Shown: positions 21,396 to 32,034, counted from the stretch's first letter. The stretch is DNA of 64,000 bases from Sipunculus nudus (GCA_026874595.1 CM049306.1:107713142-107777141), one strand, 5' to 3'. Notes: generated by a model from the sequence alone, not told the origin. Numbers and translations are program-made.

Positions 21396-23261
21396 TACAT
21401 TGAGTTCGAGTGGCTTAACATGTTTGTGGCTACCTGAGGTTTCATGTTGCATATATATATATAGTTTTTCCCCTCTCCCCTAGTGTAGATGGCAGTTTCA
21501 ATGAACTTTTCATTTCTTACTCTTGACTGTCTATGGACCGTCTTTAGTTCAGATGGCGACACAATATGGTAATACGGGTAAACTGTCTATAGACCATCTT
21601 TTCTGGAGATGGCATTACAATATGGTAATACGGGTAGACTGTATATAGACCGTCTGTACTCGAGATGGCAATACAATATGGTTTACGCTCCCGCTCTTGC
21701 GCTTCTAAAGAAGCTACTGATTTTATTGCGCTGCCTGCTTTGACCGTTTATGATGCACTTAAACACCAGGTGGTGCACATGGGCCTGACTGCTGAAAAAA
21801 ACTGCTGATGTGATGAGCAACCAACCAAATGCAAGTCAACAAACACTCGACAGGCATCAGGCTCCGCCCCAAAAAAAACCACGTGCGGGGCAATTCTCTC
21901 TGAGCCTGCGGCCTGTTCAAACAGTCGCCGGGGCGATTGGCTGCCACTCAAAACGAAATGAACAACATTGGCATTGTATTCCTCGCTTGGCTGGTAAACC
22001 GTGTTGTCTTCAGCACAGGGTCTCATGTGATTGGACCAAAATGCAGTGCTCCCCTCTGGTGTAGAGATTCAAGATACAAGGTCATAACAAACAGCACTTA
22101 CGATATAGGTGGTTGGTCTATGGGTAAAGCGTTGTGTAAAGAGCGTTAATATGGTTATACGGGTATTTTGTCTATAGATCGTCATTACTGGAGATGGCAG
22201 TTAATAAAATATAGTAATACGGGTAGACTGTCTATAAAACGTCTATACTGGAGATGGCAATACTATATGGTAATATGAATAGACCGTCTATAGACCGTCT
22301 TTACTTGAGTTGGCGACACAATATGGTAATACGGGTAGATTGTCTATAGACCATCTTTTCTGGAGATGGCGATACGATATGGTAATACGGGTAGACTGTC
22401 TATAGACCGTCTATACTGGAGACGGCAATACTACATGATAATACGGGTAGATTGTCCATAGACCGTCTTTACCGGAGATGGCAATTAATACAATATACTT
22501 ATACGGGTAGACTTTCTATAGAACGTCTATAATGGAGATGGCGACCCAATATGGTAATACGGGTAGACTGTCTATAGACCGTCTATACTGGAGATGGCAA
22601 TACTGCATGATAATACGGGTAGATTGTCTATAGACCGTCTTTACCGAAGATGGCAATTAATACAATATACTTATACGGGTAGACTGTCTATAGAACGTCT
22701 ATAATGGAGATGGCGACACAATATGGTTATACGGGTAGACTGTCTATAGACCGTCTATACTGGAGATGGCAATTAATACAATATAGTAATTCAGGTAGAC
22801 TGTCTATAGAACGTCTGTACTGGAAATGGCAATACAATATAGTAATACGGGTAGATTGTCTATAGACCGTCTCTACTGGAGATGGCGATACAATATGGTA
22901 ATACGGGTAGTCTGTATATAGACCGTCTACACTGGAAATGGCAATACACTATGGTATATATGAAAAAAAATATGAAAAATATGAAAAAAAAAATATTTTG
23001 TTTAGATTGTGTATTTTTGCAAAAACAAGATTGATATTTAATATAAAAAAAATATATGTATATTAATATACATGTAAAGATATTCCTATAAATATAATAA
23101 AATTGAGTCTTGGTTTGGGTTCCATATATACTTAAATAGACTTTCCTATATGTGATAACACGCTCCAGTGGATCTGTTATTTTGGGTATAAGAATTCTCG
23201 AATCTGGGATGCATGACGATGACAAGCAACTCACATGATCATGATGCACACTGTTAAAAAA

Positions 23262-23301
<40 letters not shown>

Positions 23302-23627
23302 CCCTCCTTCTTTTCTTCTCTCTTTACCAATCAATACCTGTTTTTCCCTCTCCCCTATAGTGGAGATGGCAAGTTCAATGAACTTATCATTTCTTACTCT
23401 TGACTGTCTATAGACCGTCTTTACTGGAGACGGCAATACTTTACGGTAATATGGGTAGACTGTCTATAGAACGTCTATACTGGAAATGCCAATACAATAT
23501 GGTTAATCGGGTAGCTTTGAATTTAATACAACATGATTCGTAACATGTTATGACAAAAACATTTTATTTAGATTGTGTATTTTTGCAAAAACAAGATTGA
23601 TATTTGATGTACAAAAATATAAATATA

Positions 23628-23680
<53 letters not shown>

Positions 23681-26600
23681 ATATTCCTATAAATGTAATA
23701 AAACGGAGCCTCGTGTTGGTTCCATATATACTTAAATAGACTTTCTTATATGTGATCACACTTCACGCTCCAGTGGATCTGTTATTTTGGCCATAAGAAT
23801 TCTCGAATCTGTGATGCATGACGATGTCAAGTAACTCACATGATCATGATGCACACTGTTAAAAAAAATAAATATATAAGAAAATAGTCTATTTTAGTGT
23901 ATATAAAATCTAAACCAGGACTCCATTTTATCAAATTTATAGATAATGCGTGTGTTCTTTGGGTCTTATACATGTGTAACGTGTCGATAAGAGAATTCTG
24001 GACGACGGTTTATTTACACGATCTTTAGGCAGTTATCATAAAAGTGTGGAGAGAATATTATTATGACGGATTTTTGTATATGTAATTTAAACCAATAAAT
24101 CATCGAGCAGACATACCTCGGGTGGACCTTTGATATATGGTATATTAGGCCTACTTGAACATTTATTACTAAACGTGCATAGACACGGTAGCGGCTTTCA
24201 TATTAAGCCTGCAATTAATTCCAACCTTTTGGATGTCTAAATATGTAACAGAAACAATTTTAATAATAAAAAGATAAAGTATCCTTTAACGAAATATCGA
24301 AAAATATCGATATTTGAACAATTTATCACTAAACGCAATATGCGAATCACCGTATCGCGATATAGCGATATCTCGATAATATCGTGCAGCCAAACATTAG
24401 GCAATTGTGTACTTCCGACGATCTAATTGTTTACCCACTATATCAGAGCCGAGTAGGCCCTATCGGTTAAGTTAAGTGTCTACTCGGTCTTGTTTTAATT
24501 ACTTCATCATTGGTTGTTCAGCAAACTGGTAAACAGGAAGGGTGAACGGGGTTTTATGGTCTATGTGTTTCTGAGGAAACTACGTTGACCTTTGAACCGG
24601 GTGTACATATATATCACTACATTTGTGATAAGCCTGCGTAAAGTTTCAATACGATGAAATCTCATACGTAACGCCCAAGTAGCGTTACATGTTACACAGC
24701 ATGTTCATTGGTCGCAACGCAGACGAGTAAGGCCGAAAAGGTTTATTGTTTTTTTCTGAACGTAACACAAACGAAATAAAGTTAGGGTTGCCAACAAGCT
24801 GTTCAAACATGCGCTTGGTGTAATATCTTGTATATAAGATCACGCCCGTGGAGGTGATCATATTTTTGAATTATCACGATTGAAATTATTTGTCTTTTTC
24901 TTTTTTTCAGGATGAAGGAAGACAAACTCTTCATACCCTTTTTTGGATATATAAGGTTAGTTTCGATAAATAAATAACATTAACAGATACACAATGCACC
25001 ATGTAATTTCGGTTAATTTGTTCCCGGTGTCCCGTGTTATAGTGCTGTCCCAGTGGGACTCTACAGGGGACTACAGGCAACCAGGCTGTCGCCTCATGGT
25101 CGCCGGTGGGTCGCCTGTAGTCGCTCGAAGTCACCCAAAGACGCGTATTACCTGTCGCCGCTGGATTTTCAACATGTTCGAAATTCTCAGGCGACAGCTT
25201 TTTTGACCCCCGTGAGCGTAGCCTGTCTTCTTCTGGCGTAGGTGCTGTCGTATGCTATCGCCAGGTGACGTGGGTTGTCGTAGGTCCTGCCGTAGGCTGT
25301 CGCCAGGTGACGCGGGTTGTCATAGGTCCTTTCGTGGGCTGGTGTGCTTGAGTCAGGGCCTATCCTTGTCTCCGGCTCCTCACATAGCACATGGTAGAGA
25401 TTCGTCGAAGCTTCTAGTGTCGTAGGTAGTCGCCAGTGTAGTCCTAAAATGTCGTAGATGCGGTCTTAGGTTGTCGATGGTGATTGTCCTTTGTCGCTGC
25501 GATTGTGTCGCTGGTTGTCGGCAGCTGGTCGTCAGGGAGTCGTGGACCTGTTGTAGCGTGTCGTAGACTATTGTCGTAGCTTAGGTCCTATCGCCTTTTT
25601 TTCGGCGACCATGAGGCGACAGCCTGGTTGCCTGTAGTCGCCTGCAGATTCGCGTGAGTGAGACAGCCCCATTAGGACTACATTTGAGTATACGCTCCTG
25701 TCGTCCCAGATTTCTTCTCGTGTAACCTGCTGCTCTGTATGGCAAAATTTTCTGCACAGTGCCAAGAATCAGAACAATGATAGCGGGTGTCCTGATGTGA
25801 TCAGACCACCAAGAGCGGGTGTTGAAGGTTTAGAAAATTTGGAACTGGATGGACAATGCGATAACACGCTCCCAATGGCTTGATCACAGTTCTGTGCGCA
25901 TCCTGCTGTTAGAACCCAGAAATCTTGCCGTACAAGTGAGAGGTTGAGCGAGAGGAAACTGTAATGTATAACCACTGCTTCAGGAGCGTAACTGGAATAT
26001 TGCTTTCAATATGCTTTTCTAAATTAAAAGTGTCAGACCATCCGTAATGTGATTAACAGGAAACAGGATACTACTTAACTTTGAAAGCCATAATTGAATA
26101 AATCTTCATAATACACAGATGTGGAACGACGCTGCTCTCAAGTGGGACCCACGTAATTTTAACGGCACTGAAACAATACGCATGCCCAACTTCGATGTAT
26201 GGAAGCCAGAGCTGATGCTCATAAACAGGTAACCGAAACTTAAGAATCATGCAACATTCAAGTTGATAACTTCCAGTCTGTTCTGATTGACAAAGAACAA
26301 GTTAAGCTCCAAATCTAATACCTCTCCATCTGGTATGGGAATTTCTCTAATCTCCCCGCCTATTCATTATTCGTGTCGATCTCAAATCCCATCACCTAAT
26401 GCGGGTATGTCTCAAATCGTATCTCCTGTTATGAGCATGTCTTAAATAAGAATTCTAAATTATTTCATTTGTGTCCTTATAAGAGTTTATTACGTCATAA
26501 ACAATATTAAATCATTATAAACAATGGCATAAATGCAAGATTTGAGGCGGAAAGTGACAGAAAAGAACATAGAGTAATGCCTAACACAAGTCGTCTGTGG

Positions 26601-29600
26601 CCTGGAACACAAAGGGAAACGTCGATAAATATCAATTATTCCTTTTAATTCTTCCCCAGCCGCTTAATCCCTTCCTTTGTTTGAGCTAGTGCATCATTAG
26701 TTAAATGACAGATGAAGTATTGACTTCTCAGATTATTATCCTCCTTTCAGGATAAACCATCCTTCAGGCTCATATCCTTCATGTTGTGTATCGAAGTTTT
26801 TTTTCACATATTGATTTTTTTATGTATTTCTATATTTTTTTTGTACATATATTCAATTTCTATTATTTATCTGGTTAATAAATAACTTTGAAATTGTGTT
26901 CGTAGTAAATCTGACAGATGGGAGTACATGGTCAGCACCAGGACTATTCTCAACAGCTCGGGGGTCGTCCTGTTTGCTCCACCAGTGCACGTACACACTA
27001 CCTGTCACGTGGACCTAACCAGGTTCCCATTTGACATCCAGACGTGTAAGCTTGTTGTTGCATCGCTGGAATACAACAGTCTGCAGGTGAGAAGTTATGT
27101 GGTTAAATCTGTGTATAACAACGTACGTCAGGAAATTTGAATAAATTAAAAGTACAATAAAATATAAATGGTCTAATTTACGAATGGCTATAATCATTCG
27201 ACTTGCAATTCGAATATTGATGACTAAAAGGGTGATATTTTCAGCAGTGCTCAGTTCAAGCGTTTTGCTTCAGAGCCACAGTCCCATGGTTTTAGCCTCG
27301 CTGGTGGCTTCAGGGCATAATGGTGGGGCGACAGTTTGGTTCTCTTCGATATCTTAACGACAGGTCATCACTTCCGGGTTATGACTTCCGGGTTATTCCT
27401 AGCCTTGATCGTGGTTATAATCGTGAAATGCAGAAGGCATTGAAATTACCATGTTATTCTAACTGAACAACTACTATTATCCTCATTAAATAGACAGTGC
27501 CATTCACAGGCTATGAACATATTTTTTAAAATTAAATACAAATATGTTTTAACCTCAGTTAATAATTTGCAGAAAACGTGTTTAGTAATTTTTGAAAGGA
27601 ATGTATTAAATGTATATTGAATATATAAAATCTCATTTTTGCATGAGACAATTCATTCTAAAACTTCACAGTAATGTTTATAAGCAGTCATAGGCCATCA
27701 GGTTCCCCTTATGCCTTAATGGAAATTGTTTATAACCGGTTTGTGGTGGGAACCATTCCAATACACTTTCATTGCATGTATATACACTTTGCTGGACCTA
27801 ACAATGGTTCCACACTTTTTTTCAGGATTTTGCATATTCCTTGGTTACACAGGAAATAGTGCATGATTACATGCAGAGTTCATTGCATTAGTTAATATAA
27901 CTAGTTGTTCAATCCATGTGAGGTTAATAAATGAATCCTGAAACACCACTGGTCTATGTAATGTATGCCTGAGCCAACGGTGGCCGTATCCGTATTTCTA
28001 GCGTCTTTTTCTACTTGACCTGAAGACCGTAACAAATATTACGCTTGGTCCAGCATTACTTCCAAATCCTCACATATATGTGTATATAATAGTCACGTTC
28101 ATTTTTAGTAACAGGCAAGTATACGTATGAAAAGCTAATAAATAAGTTTGTTTTTTGTTCATACAGGTTGACATAGATTTTTTCCACGGTCCAAAGATTG
28201 ACTTGTCAGACTATACGCCGAACACTGAATGGACTATAATAGAAACAACCGGCGAGAAACGTATGAAGAAATACGACTGCTGTCCTGAGCTTTATCCGGA
28301 GCTAAAATTCACACTCAAACTGAAGCGAACTCTCGGGCCCCGCACCCACACGCTGGTGGCGCCATCTGTCATTCTGGCTTTGCTTATACCAGTCGTTTTT
28401 CTTTTGCCGACTGGATCTGGAGAGAAAACGTACCTTGGTAAGCATGAAGAAATTCATATTAATTCGTGGTGGTATTTTGTTGGTGGAGAACTGTATACTG
28501 ATGGCCTCAGCAAAATATCCCTTAAACCCAAAATTGAACGTGAACAGTGTCCCGATACATTTAAAAGATGAAAGACGATGTTTGCATCGCTTTAATGCAC
28601 AAATGTAGGGACTATTGGATATTTTGTCGAGGGGCATGATATCACATGAGGCCGAGTCTGCGGTGAATTAGGATGGGGCATGAGCGTCCTCATGGGGATC
28701 CGCCAGGTAGCCTTTGCAGTCTGTTAATAAGTCCTTTTGAGATAATCAGCTGACATCTTGGACTTTTGTGGGTTAAGCATTGATTTTTGACTGCATTTTA
28801 GGTTTCCTGATAGGTTCCTTAGGCGGGAAAAAAAATTAATATTTTATGGAAAGGTATCCTTAAAAATGATTCGTCGAAAATTTTCACTTAGATGTTCGAG
28901 CTCTCTTTACATGTTACATATAATGGAATACCTTTATAGCTAAATAGTGTACCTATGTCAAGTATATGCCTAATAATCGAAACATGCGGTGATTTTTTTG
29001 CAGACAGTTTTATGGAGCGTCTATTCATAATGCTTAATTCCTTGAAAAATAGATCCGGATGACAGGTGATGTGTCCAGATATTACAAATATGCTGTCCTG
29101 GGTGAAACGTCCTGCGGTAAACTGTCGGGGGTAACTGTCGTGTTACGCGAATGACTATAATTCCTGAATGTAGTTATTAATCTTATGAATATTACGTCCA
29201 TTTATTTCAGGTACTGGCGTTCTGACTGGTTTACTGCTGACGGCGATTCTCTTTGAACAAATCATCCCGCGAGCTTCCCACAGCGTCCCAGTTTTGGGTA
29301 GGAAATGTTTTATCTCTCGATAAGGTCTCTGCTTTAACTGTGTTAAATTTATTTTATTGATTAATAAAATAAAATCATTAATCATTAATGCTTCTGGATG
29401 CTTTACCAACAACAGTGCTTTTAAGGCGAAGTTTACCCCCAGCAATAACTGAATTGCAACCTGGTGAAATCTCAGCTGACCCAAGAGATAGCTGTGTGTC
29501 CTAAGCATATAAATAAAGAAACTCAAGATGGCGTAATGATAATCTATCATTTTTATCTTATGGATCCCTTCTTAGTCTAGAGACCCTGCCACTAACAGGT

Positions 29601-30694
29601 CCTGGACCTACCCTTTTTTAAAGGCAAATAAAAAGAAGAAATAATCAGAATTGACACAGAGATGTGGTCGCACCTGTTGCTGTCTTTGTAATTGTACAGT
29701 TATCTACAACCTGGCCTGCGTGATCCTGACGGCCATTAGTCTCATGTTTGCTGCCGTGGTCAATGCGACCTGGGCCAAGAATGGTGACGTGCCAGGTTTC
29801 CTGAGACTTGTAAGTAAAATTAAAACACAATCTGAAACACTGAGCTCTGTATGATTGGCAGGGGCGGATACTGGATTAAATATAAGGAGAGGGGCCGAAA
29901 AAAAGGGTTTTGGAGTGGTTAATCACCTGCAATTGTCCAGAACTTTTTAGAAAATGTATTCTGTAATGGCGCAAGTGTGTAAGGTTTGAAAAACATCGTC
30001 GATAGACGATGGGTCCGTGGACGTGGGGCTCGCCATTCCTCTAAATTGTTCCCTGATGTACAAATTGTTGCTCAGACCCAGGGTGGTACTACTGGAAAGC
30101 CATTTGTGCAAATCATGGCAGAGCGACATATGAATTCCCTTGCTGATCTCACATTCATTTTGACTCTTCCGATGTAGTCCAGAACTGGACTGTTCGGGCC
30201 TATTATAATCTGATAGTCTATGTTGCCCCACATAGTCCATTTCTGGACTACCTCCGATGTTGTTTTTGCAGCAGTTAAAAAATGGTATGGCCGCTTAAAC
30301 TCGCTGAAAAGAACGTTACAGCTCTATACGCTATGCAGGTCTAACAGTGCTAGACATACCCCCTCATAAGACCGTTGACATCATAGTTCACATACAATAC
30401 TTAAAAATAACTTGCAAGAAAGAAACAGAAACAAAAGAATCACCTACGTGTCTCTCGCCATACCTTGTTGTTTTACTCTGTGTTTTGTTTCAGTTGTTCT
30501 TCTCGGTTCTTGCTCGCGTTCTCTGCGTCCCTGAGGAACCGCCCATCGCTGCGCTTGACGATCCGAACACCGGAAATGACCTCAAGTCACCGGTTTTCCG
30601 AGAGTGGCGTCGTCTGGCGAGGGTCGTCGACAGACTGTGCCTGGTCCTTTTCCTGGCTGTCGTTGTTATTTTGACTGTAGCCGTTCTTGCCTGA
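18191..30694 (+). CDS. nAChR-like Cys-loop receptor subunit A (413 aa, nine exons)
   Basis: This is a subunit of a pentameric ligand-gated cation channel of the plasma membrane. Exons 18191-18242, 20283-20467, 24911-24955, 26119-26228, 26906-27086, 28167-28437, 29211-29297, 29700-29809 and 30494-30694 join in frame with GT...AG introns. Seen in order: signal peptide (about residues 1-22), extracellular domain with LTRNYNRHVRP, WNDAALKW, Cys-loop C164-C178 with FPFDIQ, vicinal C229-C230, M1, GEK then M2 (279-298), M3, a short M3-M4 loop, RVVDRLCL and M4. Oddities: the loop-B Trp is Leu185, the loop-A Tyr is Ile129, WxPD is WKPE, the M2 9' residue is Thr287 and 2' is Tyr280. GEK is the signature of cation-selective members. 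Vicinal cysteines make it alpha-type by definition, but ligand identity is uncertain. The M3-M4 loop (about 40-50 residues) is far shorter than in vertebrate subunits. Confidence 0.93.
18775..18870. repeat. 21-bp tandem repeat with TCTCGAGATC palindromes (3 units)
   Basis: ATCTCGAGATCACGACATAA, ATCGCGAGATCTCGACATAA and ATCTCGAGATCTTGACATAA follow one another in intron 1 of gene A. Confidence 0.85.
20283..20467 (+). CDS. Gene A exon 2 (N-terminal helix and first strand)
   Basis: Acceptor GTGTTTCAG, donor GTAAGT. Encodes signal cleavage site VNA, then LYHSLTRNYNRHVRPVQRA and VKVGLSLREILDF, the usual first conserved block of nAChR subunits. Confidence 0.93.
20720..21094. repeat. Inverted block with ~58-bp fold-back arms
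   Basis: The left arm (20,929-20,989) contains CGAATCATGTTGTGTTTAAT then TCTACCCGAATTACCATATT. The right arm (21,037-21,094) is its reverse complement with few mismatches. The spacer contains one reversed satellite unit, GACGGTCTATAGACAGTC. Sequence left of the left arm (20,720-20,930) is an inverted copy of the AT-rich block at 21,078-21,352. Confidence 0.85.
21078..21352 (+). repeat. AT-rich dispersed block, direct copy 1
   Basis: Marked by GCAAAAACAAGATTGATATT, GTAAAGATATTCCTATA, GGGTTCCATA...CTTAAATAGACTTTC, CACGCTCCAGTGGATCTGTT, GGGATGCATGACGAT and CTCACATGATCATGATGCAC. Further direct copies are at 22,973-23,262 and 23,540-23,862. Confidence 0.88.
21354..21410. repeat. (AT)n microsatellite
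   Basis: AT-dinucleotide run after GTTAAAAAAGAACATA. The same junction (TGTTAAAAAAGAA then an AT run) follows block copy 2 at 23,262-23,299, so the microsatellite is part of the repeated unit. Confidence 0.92.
21521..21690 (+). repeat. ~56-bp satellite, first tract (about 3 units)
   Basis: Units carry GACTGTCTATAGACCGTCT, TGGAGATGGCAATACAATAT and GGTAATACGGGTAGACTG. The core GGTCTATAGACC is close to a perfect palindrome. Confidence 0.9.
21691..22150. other. GC-richer insert splitting the 56-bp satellite
   Basis: Base composition changes sharply (for example GCATCAGGCTCCGCCCCAAA and CAGTCGCCGGGGCGATTGG) and satellite units stop, then resume at 22,150. Short open frames on both strands overlap each other and match no family known to me. 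It may be a captured fragment or a small transposon; no target duplication was confirmed. Confidence 0.5.
22150..22960 (+). repeat. ~56-bp satellite, main tract (about 14 units)
   Basis: Regular recurrence of GTAGACTGTCTATAGACCGT and GGTAATACGGGTAG; two measured neighbours (22,391 and 22,447) are 56 bp apart. Unit lengths vary slightly by small indels. A short tract of about two units recurs at 23,399-23,515. Confidence 0.93.
22973..23262 (+). repeat. AT-rich dispersed block, direct copy 2
   Basis: Same ordered landmarks as 21,078-21,352, ending CACTGTTAAAAAAGAATA before an AT run and a CT-rich stretch. It sits between two tracts of the 56-bp satellite. Confidence 0.88.
23399..23515 (+). repeat. 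~56-bp satellite, last tract (about 2 units)
   Basis: GACTGTCTATAGACCGTCTT and GGTAATATGGGTAGACTGTC recur here, followed by a variant of the fold-back arm sequence (AATACAACATGATTCGTAAC). Confidence 0.88.
23540..23862 (+). repeat. AT-rich dispersed block, direct copy 3
   Basis: Same landmarks again, with a longer internal AT microsatellite at about 23,630-23,680. Confidence 0.88.
23880..24910. other. Remainder of gene A intron 2
   Basis: No repeat array or coding block. A patch at 24,290-24,385 is rich in CGATATCG-type words (ATATCGATATTTG, TATAGCGATATCTCGATAAT). Confidence 0.45.
24911..24955 (+). CDS. Gene A exon 3 (45-nt microexon, loop D)
   Basis: Acceptor TTTTTTCAG, donor GTTAGT. Encodes DEGRQTLHTLFWIYK, phase 0 to 0. 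The Trp corresponds to the loop-D tryptophan of the complementary face. The 45-nt size is the same in gene B and typical of the family. Confidence 0.9.
25041..25671. mobile_element. Fold-back/MITE-like element with ~65-bp terminal inverted repeats
   Basis: The left end (25,041-25,104) contains GCTGTCCCAGTGGGACTC, GACTACAGGCAACCAGGCTG and TCGCCTCATGGTCGCC. The right end (25,604-25,671) is its reverse complement, with the inner ~36 bp nearly perfect and the outer part diverged. Internal DNA is GC-rich and holds short direct repeats of TGTCGCCAGGTGACG and GGTTGTCGTAGGTCCT. There is no transposase. It lies in intron 3 of gene A. A clear target-site duplication was not identified. Confidence 0.78.
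26119..26228 (+). CDS. Gene A exon 4 (loop A region)
   Basis: Acceptor ATACACAG, donor GTAACC. Encodes MWNDAALKWDPRNFNGTETI then RMPNFDVWKPELMLIN. A predicted N-glycosylation sequon NGT is at residue 109. WKPE replaces WKPD, and Ile replaces the loop-A Tyr. Confidence 0.92.
26906..27086 (+). CDS. Gene A exon 5 (Cys-loop, loop B)
   Basis: Acceptor GTTCGTAG, donor GTGAGA. Encodes SDRWEYMVSTRTILNSSG, then CHVDLTRFPFDIQTC with exactly 13 residues between the cysteines, then CKLVVASLEYNSLQ. The usual GSWTY of loop B reads ASLEY. Confidence 0.94.
27245..27520 (+). mobile_element. SINE family 1, second copy (gene A intron 5)
   Basis: Shares GGGCATAATGGT, CTTAACGACAGGTCATCACT and the tail TAGACAGTGCCATTCACAGG with the copy at 13,893-14,180. 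The tRNA-like head is more eroded (CAGTCCCATGGTTTTAGCCT). Confidence 0.6.
28167..28437 (+). CDS. Gene A exon 6 (loop C, M1, start of M2)
   Basis: Acceptor CATACAG, donor GTAAGC. Encodes KKYDCCPELYPEL (vicinal cysteines), LKLKRTLGPRTHTLVAPS, the hydrophobic M1 VILALLIPVVFLLP and TGSGEKTYL. The intron cuts M2 after position 3'. Confidence 0.95.
29211..29297 (+). CDS. Gene A exon 7 (M2 pore helix)
   Basis: Acceptor TTATTTCAG, donor GTAGGA. Encodes TGVLTGLLLTAILFEQIIP and RASHSVPVL. This supplies most of the pore lining; Gly at 4', 6' and 10', Thr at 9'. Confidence 0.93.
29515..29625 (+). mobile_element. SINE family 1 tail fragment (gene A intron 7)
   Basis: CTAGAGACCCTGCCACTAAC and AGGTCCTGGACCTACC match the 3' tail of the family; the head is missing. 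It ends about 75 bp before the M3 exon. Confidence 0.5.
29700..29809 (+). CDS. Gene A exon 8 (M3 helix)
   Basis: Acceptor ATTGTACAG, donor GTAAGT. Encodes VIYNLACVILTAISLMFAAV, then VNATWAKNGDVPGFLRL. A single copy is present here, unlike the amplified counterpart in gene B. Confidence 0.93.
30494..30694 (+). CDS. Gene A exon 9 (MX, short loop, M4, stop)
   Basis: Acceptor TTGTTTCAG. Encodes LFFSVLARVLCVPEEPP, a short polar loop, REWRRLARVVDRLCLVLF and the M4 helix ending VAVLA before TGA. Confidence 0.94.
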   Translation: MFFSVLARVLCVPEEPPIAALDDPNTGNDLKSPVFREWRRLARVVDRLCLVLFLAVVVILTVAVLA

Positions 30695-31179
30695 AGCACT
30701 CCATAATTAGTAAACGTACTGCAAAATTTATGTGGAGCATTGAAACTTCAGAATATTCTCATGGTTAACCTCTATCAAACACCAATGTCTGGTGCTTGCT
30801 CTGCAGATGAATCTATATTTTAATTGACGGTGGTCACATTGAACTTTTGCCATGCATGGCTTCTGTACACGTGCCTTGGATCTGCACGTTTTTGGGTCTT
30901 GAACAATTGGGAATGATGGAGTGTTTTTCCTAAAGGGGGTAATCTACCATACATCTCTACAAAATCAGGAGATATTTCCATTTAGTTTTCGAATTGGTTG
31001 TTGAAGCGCCATCCGGTAAAATTACCTTTCTTATATGTACTTCTGGCTTTAATGAATGAAACATACATTGTGTACTTACAGTTAATGATATGGATCCAGA
31101 TACAGTCCATAGTTGCTGTTATGTTAATGTTTAATGAATTAATGCTGCATGTCCCAGTGTTCAAGCTATCTGCATGTTT

Positions 31180-31186
<7 letters not shown>

Positions 31187-31252
<66 letters not shown>

Positions 31253-31291
31253 TTTGCTTTACAAAGTATACTACTCCAGTGGTTGGTTATC

Positions 31292-31341
<50 letters not shown>
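31187..31341. repeat. Two (AT)n microsatellites downstream of gene A
   Basis: Runs at about 31,187-31,248 and 31,293-31,340 are separated by 45 bp of unique sequence. Confidence 0.95.
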
Positions 31342-31343
<2 letters not shown>

Positions 31344-32034
31344 AGTAACATAATTTAGCCAGTCTTCATAATATTCAGTTGAATGAAACTAAACTGGTCA
31401 GCAAGTGCAAAATGATAAACTGGTAAGATTAGCTTATAATTATAATGTGAAGTTAATACGGCACGTCAATGTGTACACGGATCGGGCATATACCGTTTGG
31501 GATCAACTGAGGGGTGAAAATTTGTGAAGATTTTAATCTAAATATTGCTTCCTTAAATGCCTATTTTTTTATTAAGCTGAAGCCTACTCAATAACAGATG
31601 AAACTTCGCATAGTTAGACACACACATGGAGTTTGTAAGTATTATGACCTGCATGGTTTGATAAGGTTTATCCATTTAGTATGTACAGTGGTTAGACACG
31701 GCCTTAAATGTCTAGTATATATATATAAAGATGAACCGATAATATAAGAAAGGTCATGTTTAGGGGTATTATAAGGTATTTCCTTGAGGAAAACTTCAGT
31801 GTTTTTTACAGCGGGTCTCTAAAGTATATGCTTATATTTTCCCTAACTATAATATTTCCTGTTTGTTATCTCTTTATATCCATTCAGTCGTGAGTTTATG
31901 TGTGTATATGGGGAAAAGGGGGTATTCCTTTAAGACAGTAACTATCGACCTCAGTCCATAAGTTACAGTTACAAATGAGACCAGCTGCTTGTATGTTGGC
32001 GACATCTGGCGAATAAAATTACAATTATTTTATG

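Noticed and set aside
28155-28571. Read-through of gene A exon 6 past the GTAAGC donor to a stop at 28,571
   Set aside because: The extension after LPTGSGEKTYLG has no family match, while splicing to exon 7 restores M2 in phase.
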